Source: Chloroflexota bacterium (GTDB lineage: Bacteria > Chloroflexota > Limnocylindria > Limnocylindrales > CSP1-4). Taken from it: DNA of 49,981 bases. The translations under genes were made by a program, and so were the position numbers. Of the stretch, positions 1-7,963 are shown in pieces. The stretch lies in the NCBI GenBank assembly GCA_021786385.1, contig JAJYNJ010000027.1:189908-239888 (forward strand). Reading direction: 5' to 3'. Positions within the stretch are counted from its first letter, which is position 1. The number at the start of each line of letters is the position of its first letter. The notes under the pieces were generated by a model. The model made no database searches. It was not told the origin of the DNA and saw only the letters and a program-made list of their open reading frames with translations.

Positions 1-80
1 ACCCGTCCCACGTGCGGCCACCAGCACGACCGCGGCCTCGGCGCGGCCGCCCGGCTGGGCCTCGACCAGAGCGTGGCCGG

Positions 81-1352
81 TCAGATGAAATGGCGCCCGT
101 GGGCCGCGCAGTCGAGTTCCTCGCGAAAGTCCGGGTGCGCGATGGCGGTGAGAGCTCGCGCTCGCTCGGCGATGCTCCGGCCGTGCAGGTGCGCGACCCC
201 CCACTCGGTCACGATCGTCTGGACGTGCGCACGCGTCGTCACGACCCCCGCCCCCTCCTTGAGCGAGCAGACGATCCGCGATGTCCGGCCGTCCGAAGTG
301 GTCGAGGGCAGCGCGATGATCGCCCGCCCTTCCTCCGCCAGCGCGGCACCGCGGATGAAGTCCATCTGGCCGCCCACCCCGCTGTAGAGGTGCCAGCCGA
401 TCGAGTCGGCACAGACCTGGCCCGTCAGGTCGACCTCGATCGCGGAGTTGATCGCGACCATGCGGCGAAAGCGGCGGATGATCGCGGTGTCATTCGTGTA
501 CTCGACCTCGCGCATCTCCACCATCGGGTTGTCGTCGACGAACCGGTAGAGGCGCGGCCCGCCCATCAGGAACGTGGCGACGATCTTGCCGCGGTCCAGT
601 TCCTTGCGCCGGCCAGTGACGACGCCGGCTTCCACGAGGTCGACCACGACGTCGGTGAACATCTCGGTATGCACGCCCAAGTCGTGCTTGTCGCGCAGTG
701 CGAGCCCCACCGCGCTGGGGATCGCCCCGATCCCCATCTGGAGGGTGGCCCCATCCGGCACCAGGTCGGCCACGTAGGCCGCGATGCGTCGCTCGACGTC
801 GCCCGGCACGCCGATGTCGTGGAGATAGGGAGGCCGCTGCACTTCGATCGCGAGATCGATCTCCGATTGGTGCACGAAGCTGCTCCCGAGCGTGCGCGGA
901 ACCGCACTGTTGACCTGGGCGATCACCGTCCTGGCGGAGCGGACCGCAGCGAGGGTCGCATCCACCGAGGTGCCCAGCGAGCAGAAGCCATGCGCGTCGG
1001 GCGGCGTCACGTTGATGAAGGCCGCGTCGAGCGGGATCGTGCCGCGCGTGAACAGATCGGGGATGTCGGACAGGAAGACCGGGACGAAGTCCGCGCGTCC
1101 CTCGTTGACGGCGCGGCGTGCGTTGGGGCCGATGAAGAGCGCGATGTGCCGAAAGTGCCCCGCCATCTCGGGCGCCAGGTGCGGAGCCGGACCCTCGGCG
1201 TGCATGTGGACGATCTTCACGTCCTGGAGCTCCGGCGCGCGGGCGACGAGCGCCTCGAGCAGTTCGGTGGGCGTGGCCGCGGCCGCCTGGACGAAAATCT
1301 GATCGCCGGACCGGATCCCGGCCACAGCTTCCTCGGGCGTCACGATACGCAT
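81..1352 (-). CDS. acetyl-CoA hydrolase/transferase family protein (4-hydroxybutyrate CoA-transferase-like)
   Basis: A 423-residue cytoplasmic enzyme expected to move CoA between acyl-CoA and a carboxylic acid such as acetate or 4-hydroxybutyrate. The family catalytic glutamate is visible as E230 in an HTEMFTD motif, after the GIGAIPSAV loop (about 207-215). The C-terminal half carries NSAIEVDLTGQV and the glycine-rich GGQMDFIRGA segment that forms the acyl/oxyanion region. Length matches the Cat2/AbfT family (about 430). The ATG at 1350-1352 is chosen because a TAGGCT hexamer ends 6 nt before it and no ribosome site is present, which suggests a leaderless mRNA. It is a single gene 193 bp after the response regulator. 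Substrate is not predictable from sequence. Confidence 0.9.
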   Translation of the reverse strand: MRIVTPEEAVAGIRSGDQIFVQAAAATPTELLEALVARAPELQDVKIVHMHAEGPAPHLAPEMAGHFRHIALFIGPNARRAVNEGRADFVPVFLSDIPDLFTRGTIPLDAAFINVTPPDAHGFCSLGTSVDATLAAVRSARTVIAQVNSAVPRTLGSSFVHQSEIDLAIEVQRPPYLHDIGVPGDVERRIAAYVADLVPDGATLQMGIGAIPSAVGLALRDKHDLGVHTEMFTDVVVDLVEAGVVTGRRKELDRGKIVATFLMGGPRLYRFVDDNPMVEMREVEYTNDTAIIRRFRRMVAINSAIEVDLTGQVCADSIGWHLYSGVGGQMDFIRGAALAEEGRAIIALPSTTSDGRTSRIVCSLKEGAGVVTTRAHVQTIVTEWGVAHLHGRSIAERARALTAIAHPDFREELDCAAHGRHFI

Positions 1353-1358
1353 AGCCGG

Positions 1359-1364
1359 AGCCTA
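1359..1364 (-). promoter_or_regulatory. -10 element (TAGGCT) for leaderless CoA-transferase mRNA
   Basis: TAGGCT lies exactly 6 nt before the ATG at 1352, with no Shine-Dalgarno sequence. This is the TAnnnT-N6-start arrangement seen at several other genes in this window. No clear -35 is visible. Confidence 0.5.
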
Positions 1365-1545
1365 TGCCACCGCCGGCGCGACGCCATGGTCCGAAACGCG
1401 CCGCCGGCATGGGCCGCACGACCCATCGGCCGGGCCATCACCCGCACCGAGCCATGCGGTGGTTCCGCGCGCCGTCACCGGCTGACACAGCCTACGTGGA
1501 GACGGCGATGGCCGCACGTGACCGTGATCGAAGGCCCCGGGGCGG

Positions 1546-2217
1546 TTACTCGGCGCCCGGGAGGCGGTGCCGTGCCACGAACGCCGCCGCCTGGGAACGG
1601 CGCTGCAGGTTCAGCTTGGCCAGGATCGAGCTGACGTAGTTCTTGACCGTCTTGTCCGAGAGGAAGATCTCGGCGGCGATCTCCTTGTTGGTCTTGCCCT
1701 CGGCGATCAGCAACAGGATCTTCTGCTCCTGCCGCGTGAGTTGCGCCAGCTCGTCTGTGTACGTGCCGCTAGCGATGCGGCGGACCCGGTCGAGCACCTT
1801 CTCGGTGACCGCCGGGTCGAGCAGCGACTCGCCGCGCCCGACCGCCTCGAGCGCCGCCACCAGATCGCGCCCGCGGATCTGTTTCAGCAGGTAACCGCTC
1901 GCCCCCGCCACGATCGAGGCGAAGACCGCCTCCTCGTCGGGATAGCTGGTCAGGATCACCACCCGCGTCTGGGGCTGCTCCGAGCGGATCTCGCGACACG
2001 CCTCGATCCCAGAGCCGTCCGGCAGCCGGACGTCCATCACGATCAGGTCGGGCTGGTACTTGCGCGCCGCCTCGATCGCCTCTGCGACGGTCCCCGCTTG
2101 AGCGACGACCTGGAACCCCTCGCGCCGTTCCAGCAGGGAGACCAGTCCCTGCCGCACGACCTCATGATCGTCCACGACCAGGAGCCGCAACGGCCGGCTC
2201 GCCGCTCCTTCTGTCAC
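1546..2217 (-). CDS. NarL/FixJ-family response regulator
   Basis: A 223-residue DNA-binding response regulator. The receiver domain (about 10-130) has the acidic pair D16-D17, phospho-acceptor D62 in VMDVRLPDG, and a conserved Lys in YLLKQ. A LuxR-type helix-turn-helix follows (about 155-212: LTRQEQKILLLIAEGKTNKEIA). The GTG at 2215-2217 is chosen over longer frames because GGAGGA stands 5-6 nt upstream and because the receiver domain starts right after it. The gene begins 19 bp downstream of the histidine kinase and is the last gene of a PfkB-like/kinase/regulator operon, so the kinase is its obvious partner. Architecture resembles DevR/LiaR/NarL. Target genes are unknown. Confidence 0.92.
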   Translation of the reverse strand: MTEGAASRPLRLLVVDDHEVVRQGLVSLLERREGFQVVAQAGTVAEAIEAARKYQPDLIVMDVRLPDGSGIEACREIRSEQPQTRVVILTSYPDEEAVFASIVAGASGYLLKQIRGRDLVAALEAVGRGESLLDPAVTEKVLDRVRRIASGTYTDELAQLTRQEQKILLLIAEGKTNKEIAAEIFLSDKTVKNYVSSILAKLNLQRRSQAAAFVARHRLPGAE

Positions 2218-2236
2218 CGTCGTCCTCCGATCCCTC

Positions 2237-3955
2237 TCATGCCGCGCCAGGCGCGGCTCCGTCGAGCGGGACGCGCACCACCACGCGGGTCCCGCGCCCC
2301 ACGGCGCTCTCCACGAGGAGCTCGCCACCTAGCTCTGCGGCACGAGTGCGCATGTTGCCGAGGCCCATGTGACCCGGTCCCCGTCGGGCAGCCGGGTCGA
2401 ACCCGACCCCATCATCGACGATTACGAGCTCGAGCGCACGCTCGTTCGCGGTCAACCGGATCTCGGCATGGCCCGCCCGCGCGTGTCGGGCCACGTTGCT
2501 CAACGCCTCGCGGGTCAGGTGCAGCAGCTGCATCGTGTCAGTCGCGGACAACTCGAAATCGGCTGGTCCGTCCACCTCCAGCGCGATGTCGATCATGGTG
2601 TTGACGCGAAACTCTTCGGCCATCGCCGCGAGCGCCTCGACCAGACCGGCCTGGTCCAACGGCTCAGGGCGCAGACCGAAGATGAAGTTGCGGATGTCGC
2701 GGATGGTCAGGTTGATCGAGTCGATCGCCCGCTCGATGCGAGTGGACGCCTCCGCCGGATCGTCCGCCACCAACTCCAGCGCGTCATCGAGCATCAACCC
2801 GACGGCGTAGATGCTCTGGATGACGCCGTCGTGCAGGTCGCGCCCGATGCGCTGGCGCTCCTCGAGGACGGCCAGCCGCTGTTCCTGCTCGTGCACGCGG
2901 GCGTTCTCCATCGCGATCCCCGCGTGGGCCGCGAAGAGCTCCACGAGCCGCTGGTCGTCGTCGGTGAACGGCGTGCCGCTCTCCTTGTCGGTGAGGTAGA
3001 GGTCGCCCAGCACGCGACCGCGGACCGAGATCGGCACGCCGAGCAGCGAGTGCATCGGCGGGTGATGCGGCGGGAACCCCACGCTGCGGGGGTGAACCGA
3101 GATCTCGGGAACGCGGAGCGTGCGCCCCTCCTCGATGATGAGCCCGAGCAGGCCGTGGCCCCGGGGCGGCGGCCCGATCCGCTCGCGTTCCGCGCGGCTC
3201 AGACCGCTGGTGATGAACGGGTCGATCTGGCGCTGCTCGTCGAGCACGCCCAGCGCCGCGTACTTCGCGCCAACGAGCCGCCGCACGTTGTCGACGATCA
3301 GCTGGAGCACGCGCTCCGCCGACAGCACCCCGGCGATCCCGCGCGTCGCCTCGTCCAGCGCCGCGAGCTCGTCCTGCACGGCCCGCGCCCGCGCCACGGC
3401 CTGTGCGCGCGACGCAGCCAGCTCCACGATACGTGCTGCGGCCGCGGCCGCAGCGGGCGGGCCGTCCACCACCAGCTCTCCAAGCAGGTCCTCGCCGTCG
3501 GCGGCGTGCAGTGCACGCGGCTCCAGTGCCGCCACACGGTCAGGCGGAGGCCGGCGGCGCAGGGTACCGCAGGTGAGTTCGACCGCTGGCAGCGGCGCGC
3601 GAAACGCCAGCCTGATGCCGGCGATCCCGTACGCCGCGCCGTATGCCGTGAGCGCCCTCGAGAGCGCCCGCCGAGTGGCGGACGCGGGCGAGCGGAGCCA
3701 CGCGCCGACGGCGTCGATCAGCGCGGTGAGGGCGAGGCTGGCCGCGTCGGCGCGCGGCGCCCGGTCAGACGCCAGCTCGCGCGGCGCTGCGTCGGCACCG
3801 CCGAATCGGGCCGGCACGGTCTCCATGGCCTCGACCGCCGTAGCCATGGCCCGCGCGAACCCCACCGCCGCGGGCGCGCCAAGACCGCGCTCGCGCGCGG
3901 TCTGGATGGCTGCGACCGGCGCCGTCGCGCCCCCCACCACGCGCGGTCGAGTCAC
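2237..3955 (-). CDS. GAF-domain sensor histidine kinase (DevS/NarX-like, HisKA_3)
   Basis: A 572-residue soluble histidine kinase. After a poorly conserved alanine-rich N-terminal region (1-200) comes one GAF domain (about 205-350), with the segment FPPHHPPMHSLLGVPI typical of DevS-type GAF domains. The HisKA_3 dimerisation domain carries phospho-acceptor H375 in GRDLHDGVIQ. The ATPase domain has the N-box around N487 and glycine boxes DDGVGFD (514-520) and GHMGLGNM (about 528-535). No membrane segment is evident, so it should sense a cytoplasmic cue; whether the GAF binds heme, as in DevS, cannot be told. The start codon is GTG at 3953-3955, overlapping the stop of the upstream gene as GTGA. 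The response regulator follows 19 bp later. Confidence 0.92.
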   Translation of the reverse strand: MTRPRVVGGATAPVAAIQTARERGLGAPAAVGFARAMATAVEAMETVPARFGGADAAPRELASDRAPRADAASLALTALIDAVGAWLRSPASATRRALSRALTAYGAAYGIAGIRLAFRAPLPAVELTCGTLRRRPPPDRVAALEPRALHAADGEDLLGELVVDGPPAAAAAAARIVELAASRAQAVARARAVQDELAALDEATRGIAGVLSAERVLQLIVDNVRRLVGAKYAALGVLDEQRQIDPFITSGLSRAERERIGPPPRGHGLLGLIIEEGRTLRVPEISVHPRSVGFPPHHPPMHSLLGVPISVRGRVLGDLYLTDKESGTPFTDDDQRLVELFAAHAGIAMENARVHEQEQRLAVLEERQRIGRDLHDGVIQSIYAVGLMLDDALELVADDPAEASTRIERAIDSINLTIRDIRNFIFGLRPEPLDQAGLVEALAAMAEEFRVNTMIDIALEVDGPADFELSATDTMQLLHLTREALSNVARHARAGHAEIRLTANERALELVIVDDGVGFDPAARRGPGHMGLGNMRTRAAELGGELLVESAVGRGTRVVVRVPLDGAAPGAA

Positions 3956-4557
3956 TGGCGCCGCTCCCAGCCGGTCTGCGCCGTCGCGCGGGCGAACCCG
4001 TCCGCGGGTGCCGCACCGCGCTCGATCTCCGCGGTATACCGGCCGACCATCGCGGCGAACGCGCCACCGCCGTCGGCTGGCGCTTCGAAGACGGTCGCCG
4101 CTGCCGCGAGGCGCCCACCGGGCAATGTGCCGTGTGGCAGCACGGCCACGACGTGGGCCCCGCGGAAAGCGGCCGCGTCGATGGCAGCCGCCTCGGCGTC
4201 GGGATCGAGCGGTTCGGCGAGCAACAAGACGGAGAAGTCGAGCAGGTACCCGAGCCCGAGCTCGATATCGCCGCGGTCCAGCCGGGGGAGCATCCCCTCG
4301 GGAGGTCGCTCAATATGCGGCGTGCGGGCTGCAGGATCGCGCAGCAGGGCGGCATGGCCGACACCGGCGCGCGCCAACCCCACGACGACCGCGTCGCCTT
4401 CTGCATCGTCACCGATCGAACCCACCAGCTCGACCCGGGCCCCGGCCGCCACGGCCGCGCGCGCGATCGCGACACAGGGCCCGGCGGGTACTGGCGTCGC
4501 TACGTCGTCAGCGAGCGGAAGCTGGGCCACCAGCGGGCGGCCAAGAACAACGATCAT
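3952..4557 (-). CDS. PfkB-family carbohydrate-kinase-like protein, probably inactive
   Basis: A 201-residue protein with a recognisable PfkB/ribokinase N-terminal motif (VELVGSIGDDAEGDAVVVGL, about residues 42-61). It is a third shorter than usual (about 300 residues). The C-terminal signature, normally DTxGAGD with the catalytic aspartate, reads ADGGGAFAA, so the catalytic base seems absent. It is translationally coupled to the histidine kinase by a GTGA overlap, so its job may be regulatory, for example ligand binding for the two-component system; this is inference. The ATG at 4557 is chosen because the fold starts there (MIVVLGRPLV) and TACGCT lies 9 nt upstream. A longer frame runs upstream but looks like non-coding composition. 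Confidence 0.72.
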   Translation of the reverse strand: MIVVLGRPLVAQLPLADDVATPVPAGPCVAIARAAVAAGARVELVGSIGDDAEGDAVVVGLARAGVGHAALLRDPAARTPHIERPPEGMLPRLDRGDIELGLGYLLDFSVLLLAEPLDPDAEAAAIDAAAFRGAHVVAVLPHGTLPGGRLAAAATVFEAPADGGGAFAAMVGRYTAEIERGAAPADGFARATAQTGWERRQ

Positions 4558-4566
4558 CCGCGTTGC

Positions 4567-4572
4567 AGCGTA
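4567..4572 (-). promoter_or_regulatory. -10-like element (TACGCT) for the PfkB-like/kinase/regulator operon
   Basis: TACGCT is 9 nt from the ATG at 4557, with no ribosome site between them. The transcript would have a leader of only a few nucleotides. Confidence 0.35.
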
Positions 4573-4697
4573 GCGGTCCGCACCCGACGCGGCAAGTGAG
4601 GCCCCACTCCAGTGAGTCCCCACCACACCGTCCGGCGCAGCGCCCCCGCGCCAGCGCCGCGTGAGGGGCGTCCTGGGCGCCGCGCGGCGTGGAACGG

Positions 4698-5522
4698 TCA
4701 GTGGCCCGCCGACTCGGTCGGGGACGCACCGGTGGCCTGCCCCTCTCCGCTGGGGGTCGGGGACGGCTCGGATGGCTCCGGCGACGTGCGCGCCGATGGC
4801 AACGGCGAGGGCGAGGGCGAAGGTGAGGCGGACGCGGCCGGCGCGCGCGAGCCATTCGGTGTCCCGAGCGGCGCGCCGGGGGTGGCCCACGGCAGGCCCG
4901 CGGGCGCCGGGGCCATCGGCGTCGCGCGCGGGGAGCGCTCCGCCGGACGCGCCGAGGGTGACGCGGCAAGCGAGGGAGCGACGGACGAGGACACCTCGGG
5001 GGACGGTATCGGACCGACCGTCCTTGGCGGCACCGTGGAGGGGGCCGCGGGCGTGGGACCTGGCGCAGTGATGGCCGCCAGCAGCGCGCCCGCTCCGCCG
5101 GCGAGCAGTGTGCCGCCGACGGCGGTAGCCACCACGAGGACCAGCACGAGCGCCGCCGCCTCCATCCGCACGCCGAGTGCCACCGGTTTCCCCAAGCCAA
5201 CGGCCGCGCGCAGCACATCCGCCACCGCGCCAGGAAGGGCAGGCCAGCGGGGCGGCAGCGCCGCGTCCAGCAGTCGGCGCACCGGGGAACGGGGCGCCTC
5301 GGCCCTGACGGCCGACACGATCCGAGCCGCCAGCCCCGATGGCGGCTCCGGCATCGCCGCCGCGGCGTAGCGTTCCAGCTCGGCCGCGACCCCGCGCAGG
5401 GCCGCGTCCTCGGGATCCTCACGCCTAGCCGGCGGGTCTGGCGCCAGGGGGAGACGGCTTCCTGGGGCACGCGCGCCGTCGCCGGCAGGCGGCACGTCAC
5501 GCCTCGCGCGCGCGTCACTCAC
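4698..5522 (-). CDS. membrane anti-sigma factor-like protein with Pro/Ser-rich tail
   Basis: A 274-residue protein encoded directly after the ECF sigma factor with a GTGA overlap (start GTG 5520-5522). It has a cytoplasmic N-terminal part (1-120) with a short helical region (about 38-75) where an anti-sigma domain is expected, one hydrophobic segment (about 121-150: AAALVLVLVVATAVGGTLLAGGAGALLAA), and a long low-complexity outer tail rich in Pro, Ser, Thr and Ala (150-274). No zinc-binding HxxxCxxC motif is present, so it is not a ZAS-type anti-sigma. Assignment rests on position and topology rather than on a strong domain match. The tail has the look of a cell-wall-spanning segment. Confidence 0.7.
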   Translation of the reverse strand: MSDARARRDVPPAGDGARAPGSRLPLAPDPPARREDPEDAALRGVAAELERYAAAAMPEPPSGLAARIVSAVRAEAPRSPVRRLLDAALPPRWPALPGAVADVLRAAVGLGKPVALGVRMEAAALVLVLVVATAVGGTLLAGGAGALLAAITAPGPTPAAPSTVPPRTVGPIPSPEVSSSVAPSLAASPSARPAERSPRATPMAPAPAGLPWATPGAPLGTPNGSRAPAASASPSPSPSPLPSARTSPEPSEPSPTPSGEGQATGASPTESAGH

Positions 5523-6061
5523 GAGCTCACCTCGACCACCAGCCGGTCGTGCAGGCGCGCCAGCCCACGATGGAGGTGCGACTTGACCGTCCCGAGCGGA
5601 CGGCCAGTGGTCTGCGCGATCTCGGCCAGCGACAGGTCGGCGAAATAGCGCAGGGCGATCACTTCCCGGTACGGCTCGGGCAGCGCCGTCACCGCCGCGC
5701 GGATGAGGCGTCCCCGTTCGGCCTCGAGCGCGCCGGCGAGCGGGTCACCATACGGCGACGTCGGCACGTCGGCTGAGCTGCCGTCGATCGGCACGGTGTC
5801 CCTGCGTCGCGCCGCGGCGCGCAGAGCGTGCCGCACCGCGATGCGTGCCAGCCAGGCGGCCAGCGGACCCTCGCCGCGGAATGTGCCGAGCATCCGGTGG
5901 GCCGTCACGAAGCTCTCCTGGGTCGCATCCTCGGCGTCGTGGACCCGGCCGAGGATGCGATAACAGGCCCGAAAGACGGCCCCCGTCTCGCGCTCCACGA
6001 GCTGTTCGAACGCACGTTGGTCACCACCGAGCACGGCATCGACGAGAGCGCGGTCGTCCAC
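5519..6061 (-). CDS. ECF-type RNA polymerase sigma factor
   Basis: A 180-residue group 4 sigma factor with regions sigma2 (about 8-75: AFEQLVERETGAVFRACYRILG, then DAEDATQESFVTAHR) and sigma4 (about 120-172: LPEPYREVIALRYFADLSLAEIAQTTGRPLGTVKSHLHRGL). There is no sigma1 or sigma3. It starts at GTG 6059-6061, preceded by TACGAT with a 7-nt gap, so it can be transcribed leaderlessly as well as from the secreted-protein gene 26 bp upstream. The downstream gene is a membrane protein acting as its probable anti-sigma factor. The stimulus is presumably at the cell envelope, given the secreted and membrane partners; this is inference. Confidence 0.93.
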   Translation of the reverse strand: MDDRALVDAVLGGDQRAFEQLVERETGAVFRACYRILGRVHDAEDATQESFVTAHRMLGTFRGEGPLAAWLARIAVRHALRAAARRRDTVPIDGSSADVPTSPYGDPLAGALEAERGRLIRAAVTALPEPYREVIALRYFADLSLAEIAQTTGRPLGTVKSHLHRGLARLHDRLVVEVSS

Positions 6062-6068
6062 GCGGCCG

Positions 6069-6074
6069 ATCGTA
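6069..6074 (-). promoter_or_regulatory. -10 element (TACGAT) for leaderless sigma-factor mRNA
   Basis: TACGAT ends 7 nt before the GTG of the ECF sigma gene, and no Shine-Dalgarno sequence is seen. It lies within the 26-bp gap after the upstream gene's stop. Confidence 0.45.
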
Positions 6075-6087
6075 GCGGACTCGCGGG

Positions 6088-6579
6088 TCAGTCCCCGTTC
6101 TGGCCGGCTGCACCCGACCCGTCGCCCGAACCGTCGCCCGCGGGCGCCGTGGCTTCCGGATGGTCCGTGCCTTCCGGCGCATGGGTGGCCTCCGGGGTCT
6201 CGGTCGCATCCGGGGTCTCGGTCGGCTCCGGCGTCTCGGTCGGCTCCGGCGTGCGCGTGGCCTCCGGCGTCTCGGTCGCATCCGGGGTCTCGGTCGGCTT
6301 CGCCATCTCGGTCGCATCCGGGGTCTCGGTCGGCTGTGCCGTCTTGGCCGCGTCCCGGATGTCGGCCGGCTCCGGGGTCTGGACGGCTGCTCCGGCCAGT
6401 TGAAGGCGCAGCTCCGAGCCGGCCCCGTGCTCGCTCGACGAGCTCCCCGCCTGGACCTGCGAGTCGGCGGCGGAGGGCACCGTGGGCGGCGCGGCGAACG
6501 CGACGCCGCCCACCAGCAGCGCGGCGACTCCCGCGACGCCGGCACCGCGCAAGACTCGAGACCGGTCAACGATGCGCAT
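6088..6579 (-). CDS. secreted Thr/Pro/Glu-repeat protein
   Basis: A 163-residue exported protein. Residues 1-30 form a signal peptide (basic MRIVDRSRVLR, hydrophobic core GVAALLVGGVAFA, then AAPP). The mature part is low complexity: residues 82-144 consist of near-hexapeptide repeats of the type TPxATE/TPEPTE, followed by a Gly/Asp tail. No catalytic domain is present. The ATG at 6577-6579 has an AAGGAG site 7 nt upstream. It is the first gene of a likely operon with the ECF sigma factor (26 bp) and anti-sigma factor. Its role is unknown. Such acidic Pro/Thr repeats are typical of extended, possibly glycosylated surface proteins. Confidence 0.75.
   Translation of the reverse strand: MRIVDRSRVLRGAGVAGVAALLVGGVAFAAPPTVPSAADSQVQAGSSSSEHGAGSELRLQLAGAAVQTPEPADIRDAAKTAQPTETPDATEMAKPTETPDATETPEATRTPEPTETPEPTETPDATETPEATHAPEGTDHPEATAPAGDGSGDGSGAAGQNGD
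6148..6336 (-). repeat. short tandem coding repeat (TPxATE/TPEPTE units)
   Basis: Codons 82-144 of the secreted protein. Units of about 18 nt are repeated with small changes, which makes this stretch prone to length variation by slippage. Confidence 0.7.
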
Positions 6580-6718
6580 CGGATCGCTCCTTCATTTCGC
6601 GGCCGCCGGTGGCCGGCCCGCGATCGTTGCGTGACCGAGACCTTGCGGCGGACCCTTGCTCTTCCCGCACACCTCATGAGACACGCCGGGCGGCAAAGGT
6701 TGCAGCGCTGCCAGGCGC

Positions 6719-7900
6719 TCAGGTGGGGGCGTGCCGCGCGACCAGCGCGTCACCGCGGAGCGACCAGAGGGCGGGGCATGCCAGGATCGCGGCGCTCCCG
6801 CAGACCGCGGCGACCCCGGCACCGAGCAGCAGTGTGGCCGGGGCGCCGAACTGCTGCGCGAGCACCCCTGCGGCAAGGCTGCCCAGCGGCATGACGCCGA
6901 ACGAGGTCAGCACGTAGAGGCTGAGGATCCGCCCACGCAGGCGGCCCGGCGAGAGCAGTTGCACGAAGGTGTTGGCGCTGGTGAAGTACCAGACCTGCGC
7001 CGCGCCGGTCAGCGCCAGGGCCAGGCACGAGAAGAAGACCGCCGTCGAGAGCGCGAACGCCGCGACACCCAGCACCATCACCGCTAGCCCGGCGAGCATG
7101 AACCGGCCATCGGCCCCGCCCGGGCGGAGCATGGCGACGGCCAGCGCGCCCAACAGCGCTCCGCCGCCCATGGCCGCCGTCAGCAGACCAAGACCCGGTG
7201 CGCCGATCGCCAGGATGTCGCGCGCGAAGACGGGAAGCAACGTCAGGTACGGCAACAAGAAGACGGTCGGGACGGCGGCCAGCAGCAGGAGCACGGAGAG
7301 GACCCGCTCGCTCCGCACGTAGTTCAGACCGTCGACCAAGTGGCCCCAGACGCTCTGCTCGACCCGCTCCAGGGCGGTGTCGGCCGGCAGTTGGATCGAC
7401 ATCAGCACGTAGACCACGGCGCCGAAACTGATCGCGTTGAGCCAGAAGCTCGGCGCCTCGCCGGCCAAGCCGACGAGGACCCCGGCCACCACCGGCCCGA
7501 TGATGCGGCTCAAGTTGAACTGCACGCTGTTGAGCGCGATCGCATTGGCCACCGCCTCGCGACCGACGAGCGCCGGGACGATCGCCTGGAACGCCGGGCT
7601 GCCGAGCGCCTGCGCCGTGCCGGCCGCCAGCGCCAGCACGGCGATCTGCCAGAACGCGACCAGGTGGGTCATGGTCAGCAGCGCGAGCGTCGCCGCGAAG
7701 AGACCCTGCGCCGCCTGGCTGCCGGCCAGGAGTCGGCGCCGATCGATGCGATCGGCCAGCACGCCGGCGTAGAGCGAGAGCAGCAGCACCGGCGCCGTGG
7801 AGGCCGCCGAGACGAACCCGAGCAACGCCGGAGAGTTCGTCAGGGCAAGGACGAGCCAGCCGAGCGCGGTGCCCTGCATCCACGAGCCGACGTTCGACAC
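6719..7900 (-). CDS. MFS transporter (DHA3/enterobactin-exporter-like)
   Basis: A multi-pass membrane protein of at least 393 residues with about 11-12 hydrophobic segments and the MFS loop motif GVLADRIDRRRLL (about 46-58). The family is usually annotated as drug or siderophore efflux. The GTG at 7898-7900 is the first standard start codon. However, the frame stays open upstream to the TAG stop of the peptidase gene at 7964-7966, and the 19 residues before the GTG (ALRSADYRRFLAGVF and neighbours) look like the normal MFS N-terminus. True initiation may therefore be at a rare codon, such as CTG 7949-7951. It lies directly after the M16 peptidase pair in the same direction. Confidence 0.88.
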   Translation of the reverse strand: MSNVGSWMQGTALGWLVLALTNSPALLGFVSAASTAPVLLLSLYAGVLADRIDRRRLLAGSQAAQGLFAATLALLTMTHLVAFWQIAVLALAAGTAQALGSPAFQAIVPALVGREAVANAIALNSVQFNLSRIIGPVVAGVLVGLAGEAPSFWLNAISFGAVVYVLMSIQLPADTALERVEQSVWGHLVDGLNYVRSERVLSVLLLLAAVPTVFLLPYLTLLPVFARDILAIGAPGLGLLTAAMGGGALLGALAVAMLRPGGADGRFMLAGLAVMVLGVAAFALSTAVFFSCLALALTGAAQVWYFTSANTFVQLLSPGRLRGRILSLYVLTSFGVMPLGSLAAGVLAQQFGAPATLLLGAGVAAVCGSAAILACPALWSLRGDALVARHAPT

Positions 7901-7963
7901 GAAGACACCGGCCAGGAAACGCCGGTAGTCGGCCGAACGGAGCGCCGGCAGGAGCGTCGCCGT

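Noticed and set aside
1-86. A possible minus-strand gene start running off the left edge (about 28 codons with coding-like composition after a CTG)
   Set aside because: No ATG/GTG/TTG start or ribosome site, and too short to assign before the window ends.
12-1634. Long plus-strand reading frame opposite the CoA-transferase gene
   Set aside because: It is rich in Arg, Asp, His and Gly with no domain, a typical antisense shadow of GC-rich coding DNA. The minus-strand frame has clear catalytic motifs.
2369-4573. 734-codon plus-strand frame opposite the histidine kinase and PfkB-like genes
   Set aside because: Low-complexity Arg/Pro/His composition and complete overlap with well-supported minus-strand genes.
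6148-6336. Repeats considered as a CRISPR array
   Set aside because: They are contiguous, in frame, imperfect and coding, with no spacers; no cas genes are present in the window.
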